This document shows, in pieces, positions 31,257-40,995 of a DNA stretch of 64,000 bases. The notes beneath the pieces are model-generated. The model was not told where the DNA came from, did no database searches, and saw nothing but the letters and a program-made list of their open reading frames with translations. How positions within the stretch are numbered: the first letter of the stretch is position 1; each line of letters starts with the position of its first letter. Source of the stretch: DATMRF01 sp035566435. GTDB taxonomy: Bacteria > Verrucomicrobiota > Verrucomicrobiia > Limisphaerales > UBA8199. The position numbers were made by a program, and so were the translations under genes. The stretch covers positions 1 to 64,000 of the forward strand of contig DATMRF010000047.1 of assembly GCA_035566435.1 (NCBI GenBank), given 5' to 3'.

Positions 31257-33077
31257 TCACTCGCGGAATTGCAGGGCGGCGAGGCGGCGGTAAACGCCGT
31301 CTCGCATGGCCTGGAGTTCCTCGTGGGTGCCGGATTCCATGACACGTCCGGCGGCGATCACAACGATTCGATCCACGTGGCGCACGGTGGCGAGCCGGTG
31401 AGCGATGATGAACGAAGTGCGCCCTCGCATCAGGGTTTCCAGCGCTTCCTGAATCAGGCGTTCGCTTTCGGAATCCAGCGAGCTGGTGGCTTCATCCAGA
31501 ATGAGAATAGCCGGATTCTTCAGGATGGCGCGCGCGATGGCGACGCGTTGACGCTGGCCGCCGGAGAGCTTGATGCCGCGGTCGCCTACCAGCGTAGCGT
31601 AACCCTCAGGAAAGGCCTGGATGAAGTCGTGCGCGTTGGCTTGTCGCGCGGCGGCTTCGATTTCCACCGTGCTCGCGCCGGGTTTTCCATAGGCGATGTT
31701 CTCCGCGATGCTCCCGCCGAACAGCAAGACCTCCTGCGGCACCATGGACATTTGACCGCGCAACTCGGTGAGACGGTAATCGCGTGCATCCCGGCCGTCG
31801 ATCAACAGCCGCCCGGCTGACGGGTCATACAGGCGGAGCAGCAGGGAGATGAGGGTGGATTTGCCGGCGCCGCTCGGGCCGACGAGCGCGATTCTTTGTC
31901 CGGAATTCGCCGCCAAGTCGATGGCGTGAAGCACCTCGACTCCTGCTCGCGAAGGATACGTGAAGTGGACATTCTCGAACACCACATCGCCTCGCAGCCG
32001 GGGCAGAGTGGATGGCGGCGTGGGCCCCAGGTGCGCATCCACTTCGCCGGTTTCCCGGAGCAGTTCCCGAACCCGCTGGGTGGCGCCGATGGCCTTCTGG
32101 AGCTGGCTGTATAGCTCCGCGAACTGGCCCATCGCTCCAGCGACAAAGGTCGTGTAGAGACCGAAGCGAGTGAGGTCGCCAAAAGTGATCTTTCCCTGCT
32201 GCAACAAGCGCGCGCCCGACCAGAGCACCAGGACGATGAACCCGAACAACGCGAAGGTGATAAAAGCAATGAACGCCGCGCGTAACCGGGCGCCGCGCAA
32301 GGTAGCGGTCAGGAATCTTCCCAGTCCCGCGTGGTAGCGGTTCAGCTCATAGCCTTCATTGGAAAAGGCCTTCACATTCACTATGCCTTGCAGGGTCTCT
32401 TCGACGATGGTGGCCGTGTCGGCGAGGCGATCCTGCGCTTCGCGGTAAATCTTGCGCGTCTTGCGGCCGAACATCACGGCCACCACGATAACCAGCGGCA
32501 GGCTTGCGAGCATGATGCCGGTCAATTGGAGGGAGGTGACCGCGATCAGCGCGATGCCGCCGACGAGCAAGGTGGTTTGGCGCAGGAACTGTGGCAGGAC
32601 GGTGATGAGCGTGTCCTCAATTTGAATCAGGTCAGCGGAAAGACGGCTGGCCAGCTCGCCCACGCGGCGTTGGGCGAAAAACGTCATTGGGAGCGAGATC
32701 AATCTCGCGTAGGTAGCCCGGCGCAAATCAATGAGGCAGCGTTGGCCCACTGTGGCGAAGGAAAGAGAATGGAAGTAGGAAAGCCCGGCCTGTAGTGCCA
32801 GGATGCCCATCAGCAGGAGGGCGGTGCGATCCGAGCCGGCCATGCTGCTGCCGCCCTGTGTCCGCCGCATGGCGGCGTCGATGATGCTGCCCGCAAGATA
32901 GGGGAAGGCCAGGCTGAGCAGGCTGCCAGTGAACATGGACACCAGGGCTGCGCTGAACCGGACCCGGTAGGGACGCAGATATTGGAACAGCTCCAATGCC
33001 TGCCGGAGGGATTCCCGATCCAGCCTGGCCTTTGGGAGTTCGATCCCGGCCTCGTCATTGCGTGAATAGCGCGCCAT
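31257..33077 (-). CDS. ABC exporter, fused permease and ATPase (MsbA/lipid-drug type)
   Basis: This 606-residue half-transporter has six membrane helices in residues 35-320, then an ATPase domain with Walker A GPSGAGKSTL (near 400), Q-loop MVPQEVLLFGG, signature LSGGQRQRVAIARA, Walker B ILILDEATSSLD and the switch His in IAHRL. It exports lipids, drugs or peptides as a homodimer. It is the last gene of the minus-strand run that begins with the aminotransferase, 26 nt after the permease, but its relation to glycolate use is unclear. Confidence 0.92.
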   Translation of the reverse strand: MARYSRNDEAGIELPKARLDRESLRQALELFQYLRPYRVRFSAALVSMFTGSLLSLAFPYLAGSIIDAAMRRTQGGSSMAGSDRTALLLMGILALQAGLSYFHSLSFATVGQRCLIDLRRATYARLISLPMTFFAQRRVGELASRLSADLIQIEDTLITVLPQFLRQTTLLVGGIALIAVTSLQLTGIMLASLPLVIVVAVMFGRKTRKIYREAQDRLADTATIVEETLQGIVNVKAFSNEGYELNRYHAGLGRFLTATLRGARLRAAFIAFITFALFGFIVLVLWSGARLLQQGKITFGDLTRFGLYTTFVAGAMGQFAELYSQLQKAIGATQRVRELLRETGEVDAHLGPTPPSTLPRLRGDVVFENVHFTYPSRAGVEVLHAIDLAANSGQRIALVGPSGAGKSTLISLLLRLYDPSAGRLLIDGRDARDYRLTELRGQMSMVPQEVLLFGGSIAENIAYGKPGASTVEIEAAARQANAHDFIQAFPEGYATLVGDRGIKLSGGQRQRVAIARAILKNPAILILDEATSSLDSESERLIQEALETLMRGRTSFIIAHRLATVRHVDRIVVIAAGRVMESGTHEELQAMRDGVYRRLAALQFRE

Positions 33078-33103
33078 TCCCCGATTCTAACGCAGGTCCA
33101 GGG

Positions 33104-34846
33104 CTAAAGGTAGGCTTGTAACATCACTAGAAAGCCGATGAGAATCGCCAGGGCCAAACTGTGCCAAAAGACCGAGCGCAAGACCGTGCCGGCGTCGGGG
33201 CTTTGCGGATGACCGCCCGTGGCCACACTCGCCACCACTATGCTCTGCGCATCGATCATCTTGCCCATGACGCCGCCGGAGCTGTTGGCAGAGGCCATAA
33301 GGACAGGCGAGAGGTTCAGCCGTTGGGCGGTGACTTGCTGGAGATTGCCGAAAAGAACATTGGAAGATGTGTCGCTGCCGGTGAGGGCGACGCCGAGCCA
33401 ACCGATTAGGGGCGAGAAAAACGGGAAAAACCAACCGGTAGAGGCCAGGGCAAGGCCCAAAGTCGTGTCGGTGCCGCTGTAACGAGTGGTGAACCCAAGA
33501 GCCAGCATAAGCGCGATCGTGAGCAGCGAGATCCGGACGCGCCATACCGTTCGGCAGTAAAGGCCGAACAGGCGAACGGGACCCAATCCGAGGCAGAAGC
33601 CCGCCAGGAGTCCCGCCAGGAGCAACGCTGTGCCGGTAGCCGAGAGCGCATTGAACGCGAAAGTGGCGGGTTCAGCCATGGGAGTTGCGACCACGGGCGG
33701 CATGCGTTGGACACAGTTGTCCAGCCAGAGCACGGCGAAGTTGGGTGCGAACAGAGCGTTCAGGAAGTGCTTCACGCCAGGCAGCCCCCAAAGGAAGACA
33801 AACACCGACAGGAAAACCCACGGCAGCCAGGCTTTCCACCATCTCTGCGGGAAAACAGCCTCCTCTTCCCGTCTCCCTTCTCCAGGGGAAGCGGGTGAGC
33901 AGCGCGCCTCGGGTGTTTGGTTCATGGTTCCCATCCTCGTGCGAACTGCCATGGCAGCGTTCGAATCGAGCGACGCGGGTGTGCCGGTCGCCTCGCTGGC
34001 AGGACCTGCAGTCTCCTCCCCGGTTTGTCGCCGAGCAGGTTTCCAAAAATTCATCAGGACCACTAGGGAACCCATGGAAACAAGCGCGCTGACGATACCA
34101 ACGAGCCAGGGTCCATGGAAATTACTCACGAGAAACTGAGTTGTGCCGAAAGTCAGCCCGGTAACCAGGCACGCGGGCCACACGCCGAGCATGCCGCGCC
34201 ATCCGGATTGGGCAGCCACCAGCCAGAAAGGCACGATTATCGATACCAATCCAAGCTGGCGTCCGACCATTGAGCTGAGCGCCTGCAAGTCGAGACCGGT
34301 AACTTTGGCCAGGGTCAGCAGGGGTGTTCCGAGCGCGCCAAAGGCAACCGGGGCCGTGTTGCCGATCAATGCCAGCTTCGCTGCCTCCAAAGGCCGGAAC
34401 CCCAGCCCGATCATGAGTGCCCCGGTGATCGCCACCGGCGCGCCGAATCCTGCTGCGCCTTCAACAAATGCTCCGAAGCTGAACGCGACGAGAAGCGCCT
34501 GAATACGGCGGTCGCCCGACAGGCCGGCCACTTGGCGCTGCAGCACGGCGAATTGGCCCGTTTCGACCGAGAGATCATATACGAATATCGCGTTCAGCAC
34601 GATCCAACCTATCGGAAAGAGCCCAAAAGCCGCGCCGTATACGGCCGACATGAGCGCGAGTGTCGCAGGCATGTGATACACAAGCACGGCGATGGCGCCC
34701 GCAACCAGCAAGCCGGCCAATGCGGAGAGGTGCGCACGGACGTGCCAAAAGGCCAGCAAGCCCAACAGCGTTGCCACGGGCAGAGCCGCCAGGAGAGCCG
34801 AAACAGAATTGTTGCCCAGCGGCGCGTAGTTTTGAGACCAGATCAT
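33104..34846 (-). CDS. Lactate/glycolate permease (LldP/LctP family)
   Basis: This 580-residue membrane protein has at least 12 predicted helices. LctP motifs include LLVAFSFGAFVEGAAGFGAPVA (near residue 125) and GNTAPVAFGALGTPL (near 165). A polar loop rich in Glu/Thr/Ala interrupts the middle (residues 270-330). Family members import L-lactate and glycolate with protons. It lies directly after the glycolate oxidase genes, so glycolate import fits. Confidence 0.9.
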   Translation of the reverse strand: MIWSQNYAPLGNNSVSALLAALPVATLLGLLAFWHVRAHLSALAGLLVAGAIAVLVYHMPATLALMSAVYGAAFGLFPIGWIVLNAIFVYDLSVETGQFAVLQRQVAGLSGDRRIQALLVAFSFGAFVEGAAGFGAPVAITGALMIGLGFRPLEAAKLALIGNTAPVAFGALGTPLLTLAKVTGLDLQALSSMVGRQLGLVSIIVPFWLVAAQSGWRGMLGVWPACLVTGLTFGTTQFLVSNFHGPWLVGIVSALVSMGSLVVLMNFWKPARRQTGEETAGPASEATGTPASLDSNAAMAVRTRMGTMNQTPEARCSPASPGEGRREEEAVFPQRWWKAWLPWVFLSVFVFLWGLPGVKHFLNALFAPNFAVLWLDNCVQRMPPVVATPMAEPATFAFNALSATGTALLLAGLLAGFCLGLGPVRLFGLYCRTVWRVRISLLTIALMLALGFTTRYSGTDTTLGLALASTGWFFPFFSPLIGWLGVALTGSDTSSNVLFGNLQQVTAQRLNLSPVLMASANSSGGVMGKMIDAQSIVVASVATGGHPQSPDAGTVLRSVFWHSLALAILIGFLVMLQAYL

Positions 34847-34869
34847 CGTGGCTGAGTAGGCAAATTGAA

Positions 34870-36126
34870 CTAGCGAGTGTAGGCGTCGCGCAGCACCTGC
34901 ATAGTGTGGCGGACCGGGAGAGGCGAGCCAAGCTTTGCCAGGTGCAGGCTCAGTTGCCTAAGGCAGCCAATGTTGCCGGAGGCGACGAGTTGAGAGTCCG
35001 TAGCCAACACCGCCCGAGCTTTCTTCTGGCCGAGTGAGGCCGCAATCTCCGGCTGGTCCAGGTTATAGGTGCCGGCACTGCCGCAGCAGAGGTGAGCATC
35101 GGTCAGTTCGACCAATTCTGAACCCGGGATAGCGCGCAGGAGTTGCCGGGGTTCAGCCAAAACATTCTGGGCATGCGCGAGATGGCAGGCATCGTGATAG
35201 GCGACCCTTTGTGCGCCTGCTTTTCCGTGTGGCGGGCGCAGGCCAAGGCGAGCGAGAAACGCGCTTACATCCATCACACGCCGGCGGAACGCATCGGCAC
35301 GCGCTTCATCCTCCGTTCCACGCAATATGAGGTGATACTCGTGCATGGTTGAACCACAGCCGGCGGCATTAGTAAGGATCGCATCCGTGTCGTTCGGAAA
35401 TGCGGCGATGTTCCGTCGGGCAAAATCCTGTGCGGCGGCCAGGTCGCCGGTGTGCCAGGCCAGCCCACCGCAGCACCCTTGCTGCGGAGGTATCACGACT
35501 TCCACCCCGTTCCGGCTCAGCACTTCGATGGTCGCCGTGTTGATGTCGGGATCGAGCACTTGCTGGACGCAACCCATGAGCAAAGCGACGCGGGCCCGAC
35601 GTTCATTTCGGGCCTGAGTAAGTGGAGGCCAAATCTGCCGTGGTGGACACGCAGCGGGAAGCAGAGCCAGCATCGGTTGAATCGCGCGCGGCATGAGCGC
35701 AGAGAAATGTTTGGCCACGCCACCCATTCTGGCGGCGAACCGAAAGCGGCCTGGAAACGGCAGCACCTGCGCCAACAGCAGGCGACGTAGCTTTTCCCTT
35801 CTGGACAGGGACAGCCTGGCTGCGGCCAGCGCGCGGAACGGGTTAATCAAATCTCGATATCGCACCCCGCTGGGACAAGCGGGTTCACAGGCCAGACACC
35901 CGAGGCAACGGTCCACGTGGGGTTGCGCGGCTTTCCACGGCAGGTTGCCTTCGAGCACCTGTTTCATGAGCACGATCCGTCCCCGCGGCGTATCCATCTC
36001 CTGGCCTAACTCTACGTAGGTAGGGCAAGCGGCGAGGCAGAAACCGCAATGCACGCAGGCCTGCACTGCGCCGGTCATTACCGCCCCAAGGGGTCCAAGT
36101 TTTTCGGTTTTGATTGCGTGGAGCAT
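34870..36126 (-). CDS. glcF: Glycolate oxidase iron-sulfur subunit
   Basis: This 418-residue protein has two 4Fe-4S motifs near the N-terminus, CVHCGFCLAACP and CLGCLACEPACP, and two CCG-type cysteine motifs (QQGCCGGLAWH and DAHLCCGSAGTY). This layout is that of GlcF, which passes electrons from GlcD/GlcE to the quinone pool. Its start follows directly the stop of glcE. Confidence 0.93.
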   Translation of the reverse strand: MLHAIKTEKLGPLGAVMTGAVQACVHCGFCLAACPTYVELGQEMDTPRGRIVLMKQVLEGNLPWKAAQPHVDRCLGCLACEPACPSGVRYRDLINPFRALAAARLSLSRREKLRRLLLAQVLPFPGRFRFAARMGGVAKHFSALMPRAIQPMLALLPAACPPRQIWPPLTQARNERRARVALLMGCVQQVLDPDINTATIEVLSRNGVEVVIPPQQGCCGGLAWHTGDLAAAQDFARRNIAAFPNDTDAILTNAAGCGSTMHEYHLILRGTEDEARADAFRRRVMDVSAFLARLGLRPPHGKAGAQRVAYHDACHLAHAQNVLAEPRQLLRAIPGSELVELTDAHLCCGSAGTYNLDQPEIAASLGQKKARAVLATDSQLVASGNIGCLRQLSLHLAKLGSPLPVRHTMQVLRDAYTR

Positions 36127-37209
36127 TTATTCGTCGAGCCCCGGAAACCGATTTTCGGGATCGAGGGCCTGTTTCACGGCCTGCGCGATGTTTGGGCGCG
36201 GTTGGGTGCCGCACCAGAGCGGGGCCTTTCCACGCAGCGTGACTGCGGACAATGCCAGGCTGCAGAGCCGTTCACTCAGCGTAGCGGCCTGGTCAGTCGC
36301 AGGGAGTGAGATTAAGGCAAGGTTACCGCCGCCGCTGACGTGAATCCGAAGCCCGTCCAGCGATTGCAGCGCACGATGCAGCGCCGGCAGGACCACTGGC
36401 GTGAGAGCTACTTTAACTAACAGACCGTCTGCGTAGGCCCAACGGAACTCGCACAATTCGGACCAAGTCCTTAGAGCATCCGCGCTGGTCAGAGCTTCAC
36501 CGGGCCATCGTGCCAAAATATCACATGCGATTTCCTGGAGGGCTTGGGCTGGCCCGGCCAGGCGCACGCAGACATTGCAGCCGCCTGGCAAGAGGTCGAG
36601 AGCATCCGGTTCCCAGCGAGAACGGGCGGCTTCCACCAAAATCCCGGCGGCGGTTTCGATATCGCCGGCGGCCAGCCTCAAAGTAAGCGTCGAAGCGGGG
36701 GCAGGAAACACTTTGAAGGTCAGCTCCGCCAGCACTCCGAATCTGCCGAGGCTGCCGACAAAGAATTTGGGCAAATCGAAACCCGCCGCATTCTTAACGA
36801 CTTTGCCTCCCATGCGCAGCGCGCGGCCCAAACCATCCACACAGCGCACACCGAGAATGAAATCCCTAAGACCGCCAAAGCGAAGGCGTCCTGGACCGCT
36901 CACGCCGGCAGCCACTGTGCCACCCAGCGTCGCGCCTGCCTCCACCAGAAACGGGTCAAAAGGAAGATATTGCCCGCGAGCAGCCAGCGTGCCGGCGAGG
37001 TCGTTCAATGGGGTACCGGCCATGGCGGTAAAGGTGAATTCACTCGGCTCGTACTCCACAATGCCTTGAAGCCGCAGAGTTGAGACCTTGGTTACATTGA
37101 CTTCGGACAGGCGCGACTTGGTTCCTGCTCCGATGGCGAGGAGCCGTGGGCAAGAGCGGACAACCTCCACCAGCTCGGGAACCGAGGCGGGAGCCAACAG
37201 AGCGCTCAT
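36127..37209 (-). CDS. glcE: Glycolate oxidase FAD-binding subunit
   Basis: This 360-residue protein has a PCMH-type FAD domain: AIGAGTKSRLS, PLNDLAGTLAARGQYLPFDP, GGTVAAGVSGPGRLRFGG and KVVKNAAGFDLPKF. GlcE lacks the large GlcD cap and works in complex with it. The ATG overlaps the glcD stop by 4 nt (ATGA), implying coupled translation. Confidence 0.93.
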   Translation of the reverse strand: MSALLAPASVPELVEVVRSCPRLLAIGAGTKSRLSEVNVTKVSTLRLQGIVEYEPSEFTFTAMAGTPLNDLAGTLAARGQYLPFDPFLVEAGATLGGTVAAGVSGPGRLRFGGLRDFILGVRCVDGLGRALRMGGKVVKNAAGFDLPKFFVGSLGRFGVLAELTFKVFPAPASTLTLRLAAGDIETAAGILVEAARSRWEPDALDLLPGGCNVCVRLAGPAQALQEIACDILARWPGEALTSADALRTWSELCEFRWAYADGLLVKVALTPVVLPALHRALQSLDGLRIHVSGGGNLALISLPATDQAATLSERLCSLALSAVTLRGKAPLWCGTQPRPNIAQAVKQALDPENRFPGLDE

Positions 37210-38651
37210 TCGCGGGAAAGGAGACCGGCCTTTTCAAGCGGATGCAAACCACGCTGTCGCAGGGTTGGTGCTTCGGCTTCGGGGAACATCTTGCCGGGGT
37301 TGGCGATACCGAGCGGGTCGAATGCGCCTCGCAACCTTTGGAGGCAGTCGATTTCCTCGCGGTTAAACATTTCCGGAAGGAAAGCGCGTTTTTCCACCCC
37401 AACCCCATGCTCCCCGGTGATCGAGCCTCCCATCTCGACGCACATCCGCAGAATCCGAGCCGCCAGCGCCTCGGCGCGCTCCAGAGCACCGGGCTCACGG
37501 CCGTCAAACAGGATGAGCGGGTGCAGGTTGCCGTCACCGGCGTGGAAGACATTGGCGCAACGCAAACCGGCCTGCCGCGACATCTCGCCGACCCGGCGCA
37601 GCGCCTCACCCAACCGGCGACGCGGGACGACACCGTCCTGAACGATAAAATCCGGGGACAAGCGGCCTACGGCACTGAATGCGTTCTTGCGGCCTTTCCA
37701 TATCGCCAGGCGCTCAGTGGTATCATGGGCCAGACGGATTCCCACGGCCCCGCTGCCCGCAAGGATCGTGTCCAGACGAGTGCTATCGACCGCCACTACC
37801 TCGCGTGGCCCTTCAAGCTCGACGATTAACACGGCTTCGCACTCGGGCGGGTACTCCGCATGGACGGACGCCTTCGCCGCCTCCAGCGCGAGGGCGTCCA
37901 TGATCTCAATTGCGCCAGGAAGCAACCCGCTGGCGATGATCGACGAGACCGCGTAGCCGGCGGCTTCGAGCGAGCGATAACCGGCCAACACGGTGTGAAA
38001 ACGTTCGGGGCAAGGCAAGAGCTGCAGCGTGATTTCCAACGCGATGCCGAACAGGCCCTCGTTGCCGGTGAACAAACCGCACCAGTCCGGCCCTACGGTT
38101 TCACGGCTGGGCCCGCCCCATTCGACAACTTCGCCCGTGGCGAGAACCACGCGCAGGCCGAGGACATGGTTGGATGTCATCCCATACTTCAGGCAATGCG
38201 CGCCGCCGGAGTTGAACGCGACGTTGCCCCCGATGGTGCAAATGGACTGGCTCGACGGGTCGGGAGCGTAATGCAACCCGTGCGGGGCAGCAGCGCGCGA
38301 GACCTCATTATTGACCACCCCGGGCTCGACTACAGCCACACGCAATGCGGCGTCCAGCAGTAAAATCCGATTCATACGGTTCAGGGCAATGACGATCCCG
38401 CCGGGGACCGGCAGCGAGCCGCCGGATAAACTGGTGCCGCTGCCGCGCGCGACGAAGGGCAATTTCTCCTCGCGGCAAAACCGCACGAGCTGGATGACTT
38501 CGTCAGCCGTTTCCGGAATCACCACGGCAAGGGGGCGGGTACGAAAGGCGGTCAATCCGTCGCTTTCGTAGGCGGCCAATTGCCCCGGCTGGGACAAGAG
38601 CCTTTGCGGCGGGAACAAGGAAGCCAGACGGTTGAGCGCAGTGCCGGACAT
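37206..38651 (-). CDS. glcD: Glycolate oxidase catalytic subunit, FAD-linked
   Basis: This 481-residue FAD-linked oxidase has the PCMH signature (FVARGSGTSLSGGSLP, near 70), a second FAD segment (ICTIGGNVAFNSGGAHCLKYG) and the C-terminal GSITGEHGVGVEKRAFLPEM. It oxidises glycolate, or D-lactate, to glyoxylate or pyruvate. It starts 9 nt after the aminotransferase that would consume the glyoxylate. Confidence 0.94.
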   Translation of the reverse strand: MSGTALNRLASLFPPQRLLSQPGQLAAYESDGLTAFRTRPLAVVIPETADEVIQLVRFCREEKLPFVARGSGTSLSGGSLPVPGGIVIALNRMNRILLLDAALRVAVVEPGVVNNEVSRAAAPHGLHYAPDPSSQSICTIGGNVAFNSGGAHCLKYGMTSNHVLGLRVVLATGEVVEWGGPSRETVGPDWCGLFTGNEGLFGIALEITLQLLPCPERFHTVLAGYRSLEAAGYAVSSIIASGLLPGAIEIMDALALEAAKASVHAEYPPECEAVLIVELEGPREVVAVDSTRLDTILAGSGAVGIRLAHDTTERLAIWKGRKNAFSAVGRLSPDFIVQDGVVPRRRLGEALRRVGEMSRQAGLRCANVFHAGDGNLHPLILFDGREPGALERAEALAARILRMCVEMGGSITGEHGVGVEKRAFLPEMFNREEIDCLQRLRGAFDPLGIANPGKMFPEAEAPTLRQRGLHPLEKAGLLSRE

Positions 38652-38660
38652 GGGCGAATT

Positions 38661-39773
38661 TCAACGAAGGACCTCGCGCAAGGCCGTCAGCACAAGGTCA
38701 ACATTGCGCACCGAGGCACCGTGTCCCATCAAGCCAATACGCCAGGCTTTGGCGGCCATCGGGCCGAGGCCGGAGCCAATTTCAATTCCGTACTCGTTGA
38801 GCAAACGGCGGCGAACGTTAGCATCGTCGGCGCCGGCCGGAATCCGCACGCAATTAAGCGTGTGGAGTGAGAGTTTAGGGATGTACTGCACGCCCATGGC
38901 CTCCAGCCCGGCGCGCAGCCGTTGATGCATTTGCGCATGGCGCGCGATGCGGTTCTCCAGCCCCTCTTCTATGACGATCGCCAGCGCCTCGCGCAAGGCA
39001 TAGGTCATGTTCACCGGCGCGGTATGGTGATACACGCGCGTGCCATCCCCTTCCAGATAATACTTGCGGAGCATGGAGACATCCAAATACCAGGACTGGG
39101 GTTTGGTCTTGCGCGCATCCATTCGCGCCAAGGCACGCTCCCCGAAACTCACGGGGGCCAAACCGGGCGGGCAGCTTAAGCACTTCTGCGTGCCGCTGTA
39201 GATGGCGTCAATGCCCCAATCCGCCACGCGCACATCGTGGCCGCCTAGGCTGGTCACGGCATCCACTACGAGCAGCGCCCCGCGGCTGTGGACTAGATCC
39301 CCCAGGCCGGCAAGCGGCTGATGCGCGCCAGTGCTCGTCTCCGCGTGGACTATCCCGACGAGCGTCGATCGCGGGTATCGCTCTAGGGCAGCGGCAACCT
39401 GCTCAAGAGCGATCACGTCTCCCCAAGCCGCTTCTACGGCGTGTACCGTTGCGCCGCAACGCTCCATGACATCTTTCATCCGGCCGCCAAAGACCCCGTT
39501 CACGCACACAATCACCTCGTCACCGGGTTCGATCAGGTTCACGGCGATGCACTCCATCCCCGCCATGCCTGTGCCACTGACCGGAAAGGTGAGCGGGTTT
39601 TTTGTTTGGAACACCTGTCGGAGCATTTCACAAGCCTCGTCCATAATGGCCAGATATTGCGGGTCGAGGTGCCCCAGCGTCGGCGCGCCAAGCGCCCGCA
39701 ACACGCGTTGGGGCACAGGGCTCGGTCCAGGCCCGAGAAGGATTCGCTCAGCAGGGAAGGCGGACATTTTCAT
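38661..39773 (-). CDS. Alanine-glyoxylate aminotransferase family protein
   Basis: This 370-residue class V PLP enzyme shows N-terminal LGPGPSPVPQRVLRALG, the SGTGMAGME phosphate-binding region, HAETSTG, VVDAVTSLGG and the PLP lysine in SGTQKCLSCPPG near residue 194. Family members transfer an amino group from alanine or serine to glyoxylate. Clustering with glcDEF supports the glyoxylate role over others. It is the first gene of the run. Confidence 0.93.
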   Translation of the reverse strand: MKMSAFPAERILLGPGPSPVPQRVLRALGAPTLGHLDPQYLAIMDEACEMLRQVFQTKNPLTFPVSGTGMAGMECIAVNLIEPGDEVIVCVNGVFGGRMKDVMERCGATVHAVEAAWGDVIALEQVAAALERYPRSTLVGIVHAETSTGAHQPLAGLGDLVHSRGALLVVDAVTSLGGHDVRVADWGIDAIYSGTQKCLSCPPGLAPVSFGERALARMDARKTKPQSWYLDVSMLRKYYLEGDGTRVYHHTAPVNMTYALREALAIVIEEGLENRIARHAQMHQRLRAGLEAMGVQYIPKLSLHTLNCVRIPAGADDANVRRRLLNEYGIEIGSGLGPMAAKAWRIGLMGHGASVRNVDLVLTALREVLR

Positions 39774-39933
39774 GGGTCAAAGAAAGTTGCCTGTAAGGCA
39801 GTGTGGGTTAGTCGGTGCGATGCCGTGTGGCGGTGAGCACATGATCGGAGGTTACACGGCCGGTTTGTGCTTGGCTACTGGAGGTTTTGAGGTTTGCCAT
39901 CCAGTCCGGCAACACCAACGGCAACGTGAGCTT

Positions 39934-40737
39934 ATGGCGGTGGAGTGGTCTGATAGGCAAACCATGAACGACCGCGTTGCCTTTCTTGTGTGTCTCGACA
40001 CAACCATGCTGCTGCTGGTATGCGTGCTCGAACCCATCAAACTTACCGGCCTCGAATGGCATCAATGGCTGGGCTTCGCACTCTGTCCGCTGGTACTGCT
40101 GCATGTGGTGCTGCAATGGCAATGGTTCGTCACTCAATTTCGAGGAACGGGCAGACGCGGCGGTTATCGTGTCCGGCTAAGCACCCTGTTGAATCTGATG
40201 CTGTTCGTCCTGATGGCGGCGGTATTGTTCTCCGGCATGTTCGCTTCCCGCCAATCCACCGCCCTCATCGGGGAAAGCGTCGGGCGCGTTCGTCTCTGGC
40301 ACGAAGTTCATGGTTGGTTGAATTTTGTACTCGTGGTGTTCGTTGGTTTGCATCTCGCACTGAATTGGGACTGGATCCTCGCCGCGTTGCGCCGCAGCCG
40401 ACCACGCCGACCGGGCAGTGACGCGGTGTTGCCCGGACACCGCTCGCCGACGCTCGTGAAGTATCTCGGGCGCGGGTTCGTTTCGCTCCTCATTGCGTCG
40501 CTGGCTGCGGGCGCGACGTATTTCGCGATCAAGGCGACGCTGCCTCCGGCAAAACGCGCCGACCTGGAAAACCGACGCGCCATCGCCGCGACGGGCGATC
40601 ACTCGCAAAAAAATCAACTCGCTCCGGTTCCGCGCGCGGCAGATGTATTGGACGGCCTCTTCGGATTTGGGATCACCGTGTCCGTAGCCCTGTTGGTGGC
40701 CATCATTGGCCGATATGTGTTCCGCCTCCGTTTATAA
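39934..40737 (+). CDS. Membrane protein with DUF4405-like cytochrome b fold
   Basis: ATG 39934 gives 267 residues; ATG 39964 is an alternative. The frame is open further upstream but reads as antisense to the aminotransferase. Four main helices carry paired histidines (WHQWLGFALCPLVLLHVVLQ and WHEVHGWLNFVLVVFVGLHL), the layout of small haem-binding membrane proteins. A fifth and sixth helix follow after a Pro/Arg-rich loop. It may take part in respiratory electron transfer. The role is not known. Confidence 0.75.
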   Translation: MAVEWSDRQTMNDRVAFLVCLDTTMLLLVCVLEPIKLTGLEWHQWLGFALCPLVLLHVVLQWQWFVTQFRGTGRRGGYRVRLSTLLNLMLFVLMAAVLFSGMFASRQSTALIGESVGRVRLWHEVHGWLNFVLVVFVGLHLALNWDWILAALRRSRPRRPGSDAVLPGHRSPTLVKYLGRGFVSLLIASLAAGATYFAIKATLPPAKRADLENRRAIAATGDHSQKNQLAPVPRAADVLDGLFGFGITVSVALLVAIIGRYVFRLRL

Positions 40738-40783
40738 TCGCCCCACAAGAGTGCGCGTCTCTCCGCTGGCTCCAAAACCCAAT

Positions 40784-40860
40784 GCACCCGTAGCTCAAGA
40801 TAGCAGAGCGGGCGGCTTCGAACCGCCAGGCTGCAGGTGGGAGTCCTGGCGGGAGTACCA
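40784..40860 (+). tRNA. Non-canonical tRNA-Arg(TCG)
   Basis: This 77-nt cloverleaf has D stem GCTC/GAGC, perfect anticodon stem GGCGG/CCGCC around CTTCGAA (U33, anticodon TCG) and terminal ACCA. The acceptor GCACCCG/CGGGAGT has an A-A mismatch at pair 3. The D-loop AAGATAGCA lacks GG. The T-loop TGGGAGT has G at 55 and also G at 56. It belongs to the same non-canonical class as the 611-4198 array. Confidence 0.75.
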
Positions 40861-40864
40861 TTTC

Positions 40865-40941
40865 GCCGCGTCGGCCCAACATACAAGAGGCGCTCCGCTA
40901 GGACGGAGAGGTTGGGGGTGGAAATCCCTCACGCGGCACCA
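40865..40941 (+). tRNA. Non-canonical tRNA, anticodon TAG or AGG unclear
   Basis: The acceptor GCCGCGT/ACGCGGC is perfect with encoded ACCA. The D-arm is GCC/GGC with a 12-nt loop and no GG. The anticodon stem CTCCG/CGGAG leaves a 6-nt loop CTAGGA, one short of normal. Opening the closing pair gives an 8-nt loop. The anticodon could therefore be TAG (Leu) or AGG (Pro). The T-loop TGGAAAT has G55 and G56. Confidence 0.6.
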
Positions 40942-40995
40942 GTCGGCCTGAGCCGAGGTCGGGCGCTGCAGGTTTCGGCCAACCAATAACCTCTC

